Numbered from the stretch's first letter, positions 23,421 through 36,672 are shown. The stretch is DNA of 64,000 nucleotides from Mytilus trossulus (GCF_036588685.1 NC_086380.1:67778180-67842179); one strand, 5' to 3'. The notes: generated by a model not told the origin, from the sequence alone. Numbers and translations are program-made.

Positions 23421-24754
23421 ACAAAACGTATGAACACAAAATCACATATATACAACTTCTATTTACAACGTCCACCAATACTTAATATCACCTTGTTAAT
23501 CTGCAATTAACCGCAATAACACAATGACACATTTACACTTGCACAAATCCCTCAATGCACAAGGAATATATATATATATAAACACAGCTTTACTCACGCA
23601 TTAACTATTCCTTTGAGGTCCCACACAATGAATATTATCCAACTAGTTACTTACCGTAAGGTTTAACACAGTGCACTTTCACTAAATTGCTTCCACAATT
23701 TGCAACACCAGAAAGTAAACAACTTGTATTCTCACTAATACAAATCTATGAAGTATTCACACTTCCACATAGTACAACTTGCAACACCAACAAGAATACA
23801 CCTTGAATTCTCATTAATACAATAACCACTGATATATATATCAGATTCACTTTATACATTGTATCACAATCACTATTGCAATATCCACATATAAATTCGA
23901 ACACTATTTGAATATTCTTTGAAATCACGGAATCCACTCTACTTACCAGTTGGAAAATAATCCCTGATGTTATCACTTCAAGGGTTCACATATAACTGAC
24001 AAAGTTTCTCTGTCTCGAGGGTTGAAAATAAAGATTATACCAACTTTAGGGGTGTTTTAAGTAACAGATGGTGCTCCGACTTTGAAGAAACTTATAAACA
24101 CATATAAACACAATTAATAGGAAAAGAAAACTGGCATTTAACGTCAAGATAAATTAGCTGTGACCGATTTTCGTTACACTGGTTTCATTGTGCATCATTA
24201 TGAACAAATAACATTTAAAATATAATAAATTATATAATAAACCGGGAGAATGATTTTAGGACTAAAGAAACTTAAACCATTAATAATGTTATTCATAACT
24301 TACTCGCATCAATTTATTTTGTATTTTGTTTAAGAGAGTCAGTTTCAAATAAATTACTTTTCAAAACACTAGCATATATTGTTAGAGGATTAATGAATGA
24401 ATCAAAAGAGCAAAAAAAAATATATTGGTCACCGTGTTTGTTTTCGAGATAATAGCCATTAAAATTCTGGTGGGATAATGTTCTCTCTTGACTTTTCATA
24501 GCTTTATCATTGACAAGTTAAATCCTCAAAAACTAATTGAGAATAATTAGAATTTTATAAGTCTCTAACAGACAGCTTTTCCATTCTCAATTTTAGCTTA
24601 TCATTATACATGTAAAAGAACAATAAAAAGAAAAATGAGGGACACAGGGCAAAATTGGTTGAGGCATTTAAATGGATAAAACCAGATGATTTCAAAAACC
24701 TTACCATAATTCCAAAACGTGAAAAGCGAGCTTCCTTAAATGTAGTCTCGATAA

Positions 24755-24785
24755 CCCAGACGCATATTCAAATATAGCGTCTGGG
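24755..24785. repeat. 31-bp palindrome
   Basis: CCCAGACGC at 24755-24763 is repeated inverted as GCGTCTGGG at 24777-24785, with a near-palindromic AT centre. It could be a remnant of transposon ends. Confidence 0.6.
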
Positions 24786-27700
24786 GTGATTAACCGGACT
24801 GGTCAGATATTTATAGGGGGCGTAACAAATAATTAAATATAGAACATTTCTATAAATAGCACTTCCGTTATCCCCATTATATTTAAAAATACAAACGGTA
24901 AACAGTGTAACGTTACATGTTTAAAAGTTATGTGATTATTAAAACTGACATTTTGTAGTTGACCCTATTTTGCCAAACTTGCAGATTGGCAATTTTAAAA
25001 GAACGACCAAAAAATGTAATTAGCGGTGGTCTTTTTTCCTGAATTTTGTGACACATGTAAAAAAAATTAAGAATTAAGACAGGATTTTTTTTCGTGGGAA
25101 AAATTTGGTTGATTATATAGGGAAACAATGTAGCATGACTGTAGAGTGCCCTCCTTATAACAAGGTCTGGATCCGCCACTGTTTGTGTACATAGGGGATA
25201 CCACGCTCCGCTGTGCGCTAATTTTTTTTAGAGAGCCCATGGATCCGTACAGGTGGACCGTTGTACATAAAGCCATACAATATACCCTAATTTTTTTATG
25301 AGTTACAGTTTCTCCGACATGTAACACAGTATCCCGAACGGCCTATAATCTAGGTAGGACCTCATCTTTATATTTATTGTCGTTTTTCCGTCCTGAACAT
25401 TACCATTATTTACCACAAGACGATAACCAAGCAACCCAAAAACCAATCTATTTGTATATTATAACACACCACGTTTAATATTCTCTATAAAATGCCATTT
25501 TTCTAAATTTTTGTATTTTAGCATTTTCTCTCTATTCTATGAAATATTTGCCACTTGACGTTAAGCAACCTACAGTCGGTATATTGATCTATATTGAACC
25601 CACATTAGTCTGTATTCTTTATTTTCCCCCCTTTTTTCTTAGTTTTGTCTCGTTATTCTTATTTCTGCAAATCCTTGTTATAATCTATGCTTTCCTTTTT
25701 ATATAATCTTTCAGATATCTGACGCACTTACCTTACTCGAAAAGCACACATCAAGTTACGTTTATGGAAAGAAAAAACAACTCATACAAATACTTAGATT
25801 TCAATGTAGAAAATCCTCCATAACAACTTATTACATGTACTGGCAGATCAGTGAGATCATACAATGAGCCAACTCAATTTTTATTTACAAAATTAATTGA
25901 TCTTAAAATTGCAAACAACAGAATAGTCTAAATGTTTCACAATAATCTATATCGCCTAATCCTTTTGGGGAAAAACATTTCGGGACCAATCTTCATGCAC
26001 ACAATACCACTTTGCCAGTCTCCGTGTCCCTGAAGAAATACATAAGTTAACCAGCCATTCATGAAACCCAATTTAATACTCTTTGAATTCATGTTTGTAT
26101 CAATCACATGGACAAGATGGAATGGGATTTATCAAATACTGCATGATAACTTGTAAAAAAAAACCCTGAAAAGTGTATTCTCCTACTACAAACTATTATA
26201 CTGAGTTCACACGTAATACGAGTTCGATTCCAATATCCATCGTGTATTAAAGGGCAGCTTCACAAAAATTCTCCTGTACATGTGAACTTTTATATAAAAT
26301 AAGGAGATTGGTATGATTGCAGTTGAGGCAACAACATAGCATAGTTCAAATGACATGGATGTTCGTAAATATAATCACTGCTCGGCCTTTAATATTAAGA
26401 AAACTCCACACCATATAAATAATTGAGAAGGGTCAGACATGTAAATGAGATACAATGCTAACGTGAATGTCTGTGTACCTTTTTTTGCTTTATGGTTGCT
26501 GTCAAGAATAATGTTTATATGATTGCTGGCAGCTTCAGTAATTAAAACAAATCTTTGAATCTTTTTTTTTTTATAAAATTGGAGCTGTTTATGATACAAT
26601 GAAAATTCAAGTATTATAGATTTTTTTTTAATTCTTCACATTTTACATATAATATCTGTGTCCAGAAATCTTCATTGGTTTGTCTACAAAAGAAAGTAAT
26701 TGTTAAAATCATATTATTTTTTATTATTATTATTCACCAGCATAGCATATATGAAAACAAAATGTTAGGAAAAAATATTATATGTAAATATACATTTTAA
26801 AATGTCTTGGTGCAAGCTGAATCCCGCTACGAAATGCGAGATTATCTCGCTGTGTTGATGACACAAAACATTGGTGGCATTGGATTGATGTCTTTTTGAC
26901 ACATTCCCTGTTTGTATTCTCTATCAAAATCATGCATGAATTTTTATCATTATTGAAGGCCATACAGTTGCCAATAATTGCTCACATCTACCTTGTTTGA
27001 GCTTGGGGTGGATAACTGTCTCATTGGTATTCATATCACATCTTCTTATTTGTATAATGTTGACCTTTTGGTACTTTTATTCTCAATTTTTGTTTTAGTC
27101 TACATTATGACCTCTTAATCATGTAGATGTCTACTTTGGGTAATGTATGTCACTGGGATCACCGGTTGTTGCCTCATTGACACCCCCTTTCATTCAGTGA
27201 TGCTGGATCTATTGTTTTGCATAAAATCGAATTTTCAGTATTTTCCTCATGCCATGGTTTTATTTCAAGGTTAAGAAGGCCAATTGGTATATATTCACCG
27301 ACAAAATTGCATGTATTCTTTTATGATTTTTTTTGAGTGTGGAAAAAATGCCTTTTAAAAGTGCAAAAAAAGTATTGTCCAGTTGACCAGTCCAGACTTT
27401 GTTTACCAACAGTATATTTAAATTACTTTTTATAACAACGTGTCCCACATCTTATATGTTTGTAAAAGCTAAATGCATTTGTTTTATAAAAAAAATCGAG
27501 CATAAATCATTTTGACCATTTGGTGCATGTTCAAATTGGCATCTTCTAGATATACTTTGTTTGGTTTTCTTCTACTAATGGTTTTGGATTGCGTTCCCTC
27601 CTTTGAATGTGTACAACATTGCGCATTCTTCCTCCCTCCTTTTTTTTTCACATATCAACATGCGAACTCCATTATACACTGCAGACAGATACAACAAACT

Positions 27701-28380
27701 TATCCTGGATGAAGTTCACATTTCATAGCACTTTTCAATAAAGTATTTATAAAGTTAAAGATACTACTAATCAACCACAAAATGTATTAATAGCGTATAC
27801 GACTGTTCGAGTGGTCCCAGTTAACAGGTTAATACAAAAATTGTCATTTATTGTATATAAGTATTAACTTGTTTGCGCAGCACGGACATGCATGAAAGAA
27901 TATAACTACTCGATGTTTCAGGTTGTACTAGTATTAAAATGTATGTAACAGTTTGTGTTGTTATATCATCTTACCAAAGTTTGATGTGCTGTTATTTTCC
28001 TTCGCGGTGATGGAAGCCATGCTGTCTGGTGTTTTCCACGACTTGTATGTCGTCACAAAAAAAATATAAATAGCTTTAAACAACAATCGGTACACTCGGG
28101 CTTTTCAATAGTATTATCGTAATATAATTTCTTCCGAAGTCAATAACCAACTTCTTGGTTATTCGTCTTGGACATTATCTTTAAATACAAGCTAAAAAAT
28201 CCGATACTATTCCGAATGTCATAAATTACCATTTTTATATCACATGTCATCCAGACGCTCTACTTTGAAAAATAAAGCGACTGGATGATCGAGACTACCT
28301 TAAATGTCCAATGTGTTTTTAAAACAAATAAATGAGGGTCTTGATTCGTCATGTCTAAAGTCTTTACATTTATTATTTTT

Positions 28381-28520
28381 TAGGAAATTTTTCTCTATTC
28401 TTTATATTTTTGCTCATTGTTCGTTCTCTATTCTTCATTTAATCAGCACCCTATTTTTCTCCATTCTTTTGGTTTATTTTTCTCTATTCTTTATTTTGTT
28501 TGCATATAATATTTTTCTGT
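28381..28520. repeat. TTTCTCTATTCTTTATTTT-type repeat
   Basis: Several diverged copies of a 'ctctattctt' unit. Similar A/T blocks, in either orientation, lie at 46120-46215, 46780-46930 and 63105-63240. Confidence 0.6.
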
Positions 28521-28740
28521 AGTTATTGGATTATTCTTTTCTCTTCGTAAACCCCATCCAGCCTCTCATAAATAACACAGCTAAGCATATTTATACATCA
28601 TCATGTTGTATTCCTGAAGACAATTACCCATCTGAACCCTACAAATTATTCATTGACATTTTAAAAACTTATATATGTGGAAGTTCAAAACATTGGGTCA
28701 GAGAACTAATAAATGCAATACATTATTTCGAAAAAAATTT

Positions 28741-28802
28741 GGGTGTCTGTCTGTCTGTCTGTCTGTCTGTGTGTCTTTCTTTCTTTCTTTCTTTCTTTCT
28801 TT
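28741..28802 (+). repeat. (GTCT)n / (TTTC)n microsatellite
   Basis: A compound run of about six GTCT and seven TTTC units. Confidence 0.95.
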
Positions 28803-28880
28803 GTGTTACGTTTTTGGTCTTTGCTAATGAAGATATTTCATAACCCAATTTAAAAATAAAGCTGCTAATAATATTATTAT

Positions 28881-30966
28881 TGTTTGACGTAAATTTTACA
28901 TTGAGGTTCTGAAAAAGGAAATCACCAATTCACCAACATTCCAACTGACTCCATTTTCAGAAAACGAAATCTGTAACAAGCATAAACTTTTAGCTACCGC
29001 TTTACAAGCAGAGCCAAATACAATGAAAGTCCCAACTATGTATATTGGCTTCCGAAGCTACAAAACAAACCTTACAAATATAGATTTATTTCGTCTTCAA
29101 GCTATTGTTCAACTACTAAATTGTCTATTCTTCTTACCAGCACACTTGGTAAAATTAAAAACCTGATAATGAATTGTTCAAATAAGGCCATCGAAAATAG
29201 TGAAATAAATTACTTTTGGAGTTTCAAGAACTCGTTGGAAGTACTTGATAAATTGCATGCTTATATTGGTGATTTTGAGTCTGTTCAGAGTTTTGATTTT
29301 TCTACCCTGTATACCACATTGCCTCACATTCTCATTAAGAAAAAATTCACACACCTAATTAAATGGGCATTGAGAAAATCAGAATGTGAATATATATGTT
29401 CAAACTCTTTTAGGTCATTTTTTAGTAGCAATATACAAAAAAACTATGTTAATTGGACATGCTTTGATACTATATATGCCTTTGAATTTTTACTAGATAA
29501 CATTTTTGTTCGCTTTGGGGATTCCGTATATCGTCAGATTATCGGAGTTCCAATGAGCACTAACTGTGCACCACTTATTGCGGACCTGTTTTTGTATTAT
29601 TATGAGTTACAATGTATGACAAAAATAAGCAAAGACCCATTGAAACAACATCTGATAAACAAATTAATAATACTTTTAGGTATTTGGATGATATTTTGGC
29701 TCTCAATAATGACGACTTCAGTATGTATATTAATGAAATTTATCCTGTTGAACTTACTTTAAATAAAGCTAATACTAACAATGACCACTGCCCTTTACTC
29801 GATCTTGATATCTATATCACTAACGGAAAGCTGAATACTAAAATTTATGATAAAAGGGATGATTTTTCATTTTTCATTTTAATTATCCATTTTTAGATGG
29901 TGACGTACCCTTGTCACCATCTTACGGTGCTTATATATCTCAACGTGTACGATTCGCTCGTGTATGTAACAATGTTTTAGATTTTAACGAGAGAAATTTA
30001 TGTATTACTGAAAAATTATTCCACCAGGGTTTTCGATATCACAAACTAGTCAAAACATTTACTAAATTTTATCATCGGTATAAGGACATCATTCGTAAAT
30101 ATAGCTCAACATGCAGACTTCTTATACGTTCAGGTATTTCACATCCAATTTTTTATGGAAATATTCTTTATAAAGCACAAAGGTGTCAGTATTCACCTCA
30201 GAAACTAACAAAACCTTTGAATAGACTTACTTAGAAGGGATATAATTACGATACTGTTGTCAAGTCATTAAAGATTGCATATTTTGGCGTTAATATTGAG
30301 TCACTGATACGGTCTTTGCATCGGAACTAAACACATTTATTCTAAAACAGTTGTGGCATGACACGGGTTATGTTCTTCTCATATATGTTATGATGGTATG
30401 ATACTAAACCCCTAACAGGAAGGATTGTGCCTGATGTTCATATGATGAAATCATAATCTTTCAGTCAGTTTAATAGACGTCTGGAGCTGGCATGTCAGTT
30501 AACTGCTAGTAGTCTGTTGTTATTTATGTATTATTGTCATTTTGTTTATTTTCTTTGGTTACATCTTCTGACATCAGACTCGGACTTCTCTTGAACTGAA
30601 TTTTAATGTGCGTATTGTTATGCGTTTATTTTTCTACATTGGTTAGAGGTATAGGGGGAGGGTTGAGATCTCACAAACATGTTTAACCCCGCAGCATTTT
30701 TGCGCCTGTCCCAAGTCAGGAGCCTCTGGCCTTTGTTAGTCTTGTATTATTTTTATATTAGTTTCTTGTGTACAATTTGGAAATTAGTATGGCGTTCATT
30801 ATCACTGAACTAGTATATATTTGTTTAGGGGCCAGCTGAAGGACGCCTCAGGGTGCGGGAATTTCTCGCTACATTGAAGACCTGTTGGTGACCTTCTGCT
30901 GTTGTTTTTTCATTTGGTCGGGTTGTTGTCTCTTTGACACATTCCCCATTTCCATTCTCAATTTTA
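28881..30966 (+). mobile_element. Penelope-like retroelement (degenerate)
   Basis: RT remnants (28906-30237) are followed by a ~730-base untranslated tail ending 'tctcaatttta' at about 30966. The tail defines the repeat family whose truncated copies lie at 0.2, 11.7, 13.6, 15.5, 15.7 and 16.4 kb. The 5' end is uncertain. No GIY-YIG endonuclease was recognised, so membership of the Penelope class rests on the RT motifs and on 5' truncation. Confidence 0.65.
28906..30237 (+). pseudogene. Penelope-like reverse transcriptase, several frameshifts
   Basis: Pieces in three frames align end to end: WLPKLQNKPYKYRF near 29045, FDFSTLYTTLPH near 29300, GVPMSTNCAPLIADLFL near 29550, the catalytic YLDDIL near 29680, KIYDKRDDFSFF near 29845, and RYHKLVKT near 30040. 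Frame changes lie near 29040, 29660 and 29880. The frame stops at 30232-30234. LPKL..KP and the RT spacing fit Penelope-like RTs; the assignment is from memory of the family. No intact enzyme is encoded. Confidence 0.7.
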
Positions 30967-31320
30967 TGTGAACACATTGTATATATCTTTCACTTTGTGT
31001 GAAAATAGTGTTAATATCTTTATTACATTTCATTTGACGCTTACTGTATGTGTCATTACTTAAGTGCTAAGAATTCCTACCTATCACGGTTTGATAAATA
31101 GTGATGACGTAAAAAGATAATGAGGTAAAAGTGTTCTGTAATTTTTTTTCAGCCTTCGCCTTCTTATAAAAAAAAAGAAAAGAAAATTTAAAAACTAAAA
31201 CATTTTCTTAAAACCAAGCTCTCCTTAAAAATACTAAAACAAAACATGCACCCCCTCCCCCCCCCCCCCCCCCCAAAAAAAATACCGTCAACTCGGTAAT
31301 TCTGAAACCTTTATTTTCAA

Positions 31321-31670
31321 AGATTCACCGTTTTGATCGGCTAGAGCTCGCCTCGAGTGCTAGAGGTCATGGGTTCGAACCGCGGCATGGTCAAAACAAA
31401 GACTTCAAATGGTATACGCTGTTCTATGTGGCATTTTTAAGACAGAGCAATGTCTGGTCGCTTCAGAGTCAGAATTATGTTTCCGGAAGGTTACACGTCT
31501 CCCTTCTGACTATTACTTTTTAAACTAGAATGTTAAACTTCAAACTCTGTGTGTCGTTCTAGTACAAAGCAGGGTTTTTAATCATATCACATTACCATTT
31601 CCTCCTCCTGATCGTGTATGTTTGTAATATTTGTCACTGGACGTTAAACATCCACACATCAGCCATCAAA
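31321..31670 (+). mobile_element. tRNA-derived SINE
   Basis: A tRNA-like head has a B box GGTTCGAACCG at 31372-31382 and an A-box-like region about 31337-31350, with CGCCTCGAGTG between them. A body of ~230 bases follows, and the tail 'atatttgtcactggacg' runs to about 31665. The same tail without a head recurs near 15945, 22895, 25545, 40850 and 45430, and the 40.85 kb copy ends in (ATCA)n. A molluscan V-SINE such as RUDI is a possible identity that I cannot verify. Confidence 0.65.
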
Positions 31671-32248
31671 CACATTACGTCAATATGCATACAAACCCAT
31701 GCAGACCGGAAATGTTTACATTATATAGCTTTTAAAGTGGCATAATTTTACGTTCGAAAATATTAGTACTGTTTGTATCTCAACTCTTCCGTAAAACTGC
31801 GTACTTTGTTAAAAGCAGACATCGATTTTCGTCAATTGTATTTACCTTCTCCATTGTCTAGTATACTCATACTGGTAAACTTAATTAGATAAATGAATAA
31901 TTTAAATCCCAGTTGCACTCTCCTGGCTGAACAATTTATTTGGATATTAATCGCTCTGACAGATATTTTCAAGTAGAATTGTATTCATAATTGCAAAAAT
32001 CCATATGCTTCAATTTATGTAATTGTTCTGGCGCTTAAAGTGAATTACCTCAACAGTTATGAAATTAAGTGGCCTAAAAACAATTTGGTTTACTTTGGGT
32101 AATGTCAGAATCAAACAAAAAGTGGAAACTGAAACAATATCTAAGTAAAATCAATTCTACAAAGTTACCAACGCATTATCATTGTACTGATAGTGAACGA
32201 ACAATGTAAGCACCAATTCGTTAACAGGGAATATTGTAAATACTAAAA

Positions 32249-32900
32249 ATGCGACGAATTTTCATATTCACTCTATTTTGTTCGGTTTTTGCTGTTGTTC
32301 CTGTGAAAAATGACGACTGTACATACGAATTTGATATGGAACATAATTTAATCTACGTATCATGTTCAAAAAATGTGTCTCTAACAATCAAAGAAAAAGA
32401 TGGTGCAATTAGTCTTATTCAAGACCCGGATGACCATTTGTGGTTCGAAGCAGACGATAACGGGAAAAATCAACTTCCGGATCGTTTTAATAGTAAATCT
32501 ACCAAAAAGTTGAAAGATGCCGCGAGACTTTTAAAGCGTATGAAATCTACCATAGGAACACGTATGGGGACATTAGAAAATATAACGGCGACGTTAGCGT
32601 CCGGGGACAGTGACTTAAGGAATGATCTTACAAATATAAAACAGTATCCGCCGACGTCTACATTAATGAGAGAATCAATGGTGGCAGCTTTACAGAATCA
32701 GTACACGTACCTCCAACACGCCATGTTGGCGCTAAATGCCGAAATGAAAGAAATGGTTGAGATGATGTCATCCGTTGCTACAGCAGCGCAAAAATCAGTC
32801 CGTAGTCAGTTAGCTATGAATGATAAAGTTCAAGAGGATGTTTTACTTATTTTGGCAAGCTTGGCAAAGGCAAATGTCACTAAAATAGAACGTAAAACTG
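32249..32900 (+). CDS. Olfactomedin-like gene, exon 1
   Basis: Starts MRRIFIFTLFCSVFAVV, a clear signal peptide of about 18 residues. A short Cys-containing region (C24, C39) is followed by a largely helical, Met/Leu/Lys-rich stalk (residues ~85-215) likely to form a coiled coil, as in other olfactomedin proteins. NVS, NIT and NVT are possible N-glycosylation sites. The exon ends in phase 1 (..AAA ACT G) at a perfect donor GTAAGT starting at 32901. Unspliced translation would stop three codons later. Joined to 61847-62697 it gives a 500-residue secreted protein, a usual length for the family. Confidence 0.85.
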
Positions 32901-33040
32901 GTAAGTAGCAACCTAATTAATATATACCGCCTTTTAAATACAATTGAAAGTACTGTTAATTGCCTACTTAAAAATAAGACCGCTGTAAAGTTATTTTGTT
33001 TGTTAAATTGCCTGGCAACAGATGTGCAAAAGTTGTTTGA

Positions 33041-34460
33041 TATATATGTTACAGGCATTTTCTAAATTTAGGCATTTTGTAAAATGCCTGAAAACTTTAG
33101 TCATTTTCTAAAATGCCTGCAAGATTCAGTCATTATACATAATGACTAAACTTTCTAGGCATTTTACAAAATGCCTGGAAAAATTGAAAGGCATTTTACA
33201 AAATACCTGAAATTATTTTTATAGAATAAAATGTTTTTATAGAATAGAATGTTAAGAAAAACAATTGAAAGATTTGAACACCAATTTATGATAATTACTT
33301 AATAAAAAAAGAAGAGCTTAAACAATCAAGAATACACTTTACTGAATACATGCAATTAATTCACAGAAGCACACTGTTATGTGTTTTCTATGTCGATTTT
33401 TAGCTCTCCTAGTCAAATGAGTCAAGTAACCTATTCTCGTCTCGTTGGATGTCTTCCGTCTTCATCTGTTAATTTTTACAAACATGTTCTGTTATAGAAC
33501 TACTAGGTCAAATTCATCCAAACTTTGCCAAAATTGTCATTTATTTAGAGTATTTTGTTTTAAAAAACTGTCACATTAATCCCTGATTGTCAAACAGCAT
33601 TGCCAACATAGCTTTAAATGGAACATATGGGTGAATAGTTTTTTGCTTAATATATCTCTAAACTGCATTTAGATCAAATCTGACATGGGGTTTAAAAAGT
33701 TCATCAGGTTAAGATATACCAGCCCCGACATTTTCAGACGATCGGACAATGCGTTTAGAACGATATGGCTGTTCTGAAGGGGTATTTTCTGGTCCAGTCT
33801 AAAATACCTTCATTTCAATTTCAATCTGCAGTCTAAATTTCAGTTCTTAATCTAGGTCCACTGTAGAAATAATCTATATGAATTATAACCAAATTGTGCA
33901 CGTTTTAAAAATGCATGACATATTTGCGAAAAAAAATCAACAATCGGTCAAATAAAAACGATTTTTTTCTCTATTTCATGTTTCACTTAAGTATATTTAA
34001 TCTAGATTTTCTAAAAATTTGATTGTACATTTTATTCTATTGACAGAACAATTTGTCTTTCTGCCATTTTGACAAAAAAATCATTGATTCAATGTTGGTA
34101 TCTGAAATTCAGAGTGAGTAAGTACTTAATGTAGTTTCACTAAAAGAACCTATCATAAGGCAAAAAAAAACCTTCCGATATGGTTTTTGGAGAATAGATT
34201 AGTTATTTTCTTTGGAAGATATTGTGTTTTTGTCAACTTGTGACATTTGCATCTCAATGATATCCTCCTTCTACAAATTGCCTGAAACTCAACAGGCAAT
34301 TTGTGGAATTTTGCTTCAAAATTTCAGTCATCTTACAAAATGACTAGGTATTTTTAGTCATTTTGTATAATGCCTGTCAAGGTTAGGCATTTTCTAAATT
34401 GCCTGAAAATTCAGTCATTTTACAAAATGCCTTAATTTAGAAAATGCCTGTAACATATAT
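33041..34460. mobile_element. Foldback element with palindrome-array arms
   Basis: Inverted arms (about 33041-33215 and 34270-34460) both begin ATATGTTACAGGCATTTT and consist of repeated GGCATTTTRYAAAATGCC-like and AGTCATTTT units. The ~1.05 kb centre shows no coding frame. Flanks suggest a TA target in a TATATA stretch. There is no transposase, so it is non-autonomous. Confidence 0.7.
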
Positions 34461-34713
34461 AATCAATCAAAAAGCGTTATCAAAATGCTAGTTTGACTTT
34501 TAATTTCAGAAAGTGAGGCCAGGGATGTATATATGAGTTTCTTTATTAAATAAGCTATTTTTAAACGCAATGTATATGGTGTTTAAACTTTGATATATTG
34601 AGCGAAATATCAATTTTAGCAACTATTCATTTGAATAAAAGTAAAAATGATAATAGTAACCAAAGTACGTTCATAAAATTCAAAACAGACTAGCAATGTT
34701 CCCCTTCAAATCG

Positions 34714-35263
34714 GGCGCCCTTCGTTTGCGCGCATTTGGGTATTAAAATATTTAACGTTTGCGCACAGCTTTTGATTACATTTGCGCGCATTCTTTTACA
34801 GGTAATCTCGGGTAAAAATACAAATAAAGAGATATCAAATTATAAATGACGATATTTTTGGGGTATTTTCATAATAGATATGACTATCAATTATTAATTT
34901 TGAAAATAGTTTGTTAATTCAAATTATATATTGTTCATATTGAATTCTAAAACCTATCTTAAACCTCGTTATAGCTTAATCAAGTTAATTAAATGGGCTA
35001 TGTCAAATTTCCATACACCTTTGACTTATTAAATTGTATCCGAAAATCAAAAAAAATATTCGGCTTTATCTCCTTTTTCCTGCCTTATGCGACTTAGACT
35101 AACTGAAGGGGTACTGATACTTGTAAATAATTGAACAAATTAATAAATAAATAAGTATTTTTATCTGTATTTTACCTGAGTTTACCTGTCAAAAAAATGC
35201 GCGCAAATGTAATCAAAAGCTGACCGCAAATGTAATGGTAATGCGCGCAAACGTTATGCACCG
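34714..35263. mobile_element. Mutator-like MITE with 9-bp target duplication
   Basis: The direct repeat TTCAAATCG (34705-34713 and 35264-35272) flanks a 550-base element. Its ~100-base arms are inverted copies of each other, sharing CGTTTGCGCGCAT, 'agcttttgattacatttg' and GCGCGCATT. Long arms plus a 9-bp duplication fit the Mutator superfamily. GCGCGC words make it stand out in AT-rich DNA. There is no reading frame. Confidence 0.75.
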
Positions 35264-35669
35264 TTCAAATCGACTGCCCATTCAAATGTAGAGTAAATAA
35301 TCCAGAATGAAAATAAATGAGTCTTGATTGAGGTCGATTTCTGTTTAAAATGTGCTTGTATACACATTTAAATTTAAAGTCATAAGAAACGAGTGACCGG
35401 TGAAAAATAATGTTCTTTCAATTCTTGAACCAATGCATACAAACATCATTAACTTAGTCTTCTGTGCACGAATTTATCATTTTTTTCGCATAAATTTCGT
35501 ATAATCGTCAATTTTTTTTTCAATCGGTCAGTGTTGTTGTGAAAATATGGCAGGTAATTAAAGTTCGTGTTTTGAAGCCGAAGTTTAACGATTGTCACCT
35601 GTAACAATCAACAAAAAATCAACAAAAAAGCACGGAAATTGATCACGTGTTTAACATGTAAATTCAGAT

Positions 35670-35918
35670 ATTTATTTCTATTCCGTTATATTTGGAATTT
35701 CCCTATTCTATTTCTATCTTTAGACTTGTGGTACAAGTTTGGCTAGTATGTAAATCAGAAGTGGTCTGATGTTACTGTTGTTTTCTGCACGAATATTTCG
35801 AGGGCGGTAGTACGGGTGGGGTTTTATAGGCATATATAAGTCCTGATTACGTTTGATTATTATCGATGTGCTCGAGTAACTTTGATAGACGAAGTTAACG
35901 TTAAGCTCTGCATAATAT
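35670..35918 (+). repeat. Ngaro copy 2 repeat A1
   Basis: 249 bases, uninterrupted. Comparing it with A2 fixes the insertion point and target duplication of the 3.34 kb transposon. Its last two bases overlap the Gag ATG. Confidence 0.92.
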
Positions 35919-36672
35919 GTCCGAGGAAGGCTCCGACCATGATGAACGCCGTGCTACTACTCAACATGCTGAAAATAGTAACGAAACAGAGTTAAGTACG
36001 GACGGGGCTATTTCGCTTTTTACGTCAGCTTTAAACAATGCTTTAGAGAAGCAAAAACATTCCTTGATTAATCATTTCGAAGCTCGTTTAGGAAAAAGTG
36101 TTAAAGCAACCGGTGTCGATCAACCAGAATTTGTTTTCCATAGTGAGGGAATTAAAGTGCAATATTCGTTTAATACCGAGCGTCTGGAGAGGCTTGCTGT
36201 CGTTGAAAGTTGTATAAAGCTTGGAAACGCTTCCGAAGTTAGTGAAATCATTTCCCAGAAAAAGGAAATCATCCGTAAGCGTAACAAAATTCTAAAGATA
36301 GCCGACAAGCATGGATGGGACACGGTTAAAGAATACTTGGATAGTCCGTTGGCCGACAATAAAGAAGATGCTAGTGATTTGCGTGCTGCTATTCCCAGGG
36401 CTTCTCGTAAAAGAAGTTCCAAGCCGTACAGTAAACCAGAATCTTCCAATAGTGATTCCAGAAAAGGAGAATTCAATTCTAGGAGTTTTTTTCGTGGCCT
36501 TGGCCAAGTCAGTGATACCGAGTTCTCCAAAGCAGGCAAGTCAGAAAGTTACAAGTGTTTCTATTGTAACCAGCCCGGGCACTTTGCAAGGAACTGCCCC
36601 GAAAAAAGGATTCCTACAGCGACAGTTGGTGCAACAAAGTTCCAGGAACAGAACACAGGAAAGACCCAGTAA
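35917..36672 (+). CDS. Ngaro copy 2 Gag-like protein
   Basis: Intact 251-residue frame beginning right at the end of A1. It has an acidic N-terminus, a predicted helical middle (FTSALNNALEKQK, KEIIRKRNKILKIADK), a basic Ser/Arg-rich linker, and a zinc knuckle CFYCNQPGHFARNC with C214, C217, H222 and C227 (CX2CX4HX4C). It corresponds to Gag of copy 1. The Pol frame overlaps its 3' part and lies at +1, so Pol may be made by frameshifting near the Gag end. Likely role: RNA binding and particle assembly. Confidence 0.85.
   Translation: MSEEGSDHDERRATTQHAENSNETELSTDGAISLFTSALNNALEKQKHSLINHFEARLGKSVKATGVDQPEFVFHSEGIKVQYSFNTERLERLAVVESCIKLGNASEVSEIISQKKEIIRKRNKILKIADKHGWDTVKEYLDSPLADNKEDASDLRAAIPRASRKRSSKPYSKPESSNSDSRKGEFNSRSFFRGLGQVSDTEFSKAGKSESYKCFYCNQPGHFARNCPEKRIPTATVGATKFQEQNTGKTQ

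Larger units (their letters stand above)
21514..28380. other. No gene recognised; repeats
   Basis: AT-rich DNA without a supported gene. It holds the 50-bp tandem repeat at 23270-23420, further 'gcaacacca' repeats to about 23830, the palindrome at 24755-24785, and orphan SINE 3' ends ('atttgccactgg') near 22895 and 25545. Open frames here are at most 86 codons with no domain. Confidence 0.55.

Noticed and set aside
23640-23960. Minus-strand exons ending at GTAAGT (23648, 23940)
   Set aside because: Donor-like sites lie within a repeat-rich stretch; no upstream acceptor with an open frame was found.
28526-28843. 105-codon frame with CLSVCLSV repeats
   Set aside because: Its end is translated microsatellite and the start lies in dispersed repeats.
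31335-31395. tRNA gene
   Set aside because: The B box is good but the A box is degenerate, the acceptor stem does not close, and a SINE body and tail follow.
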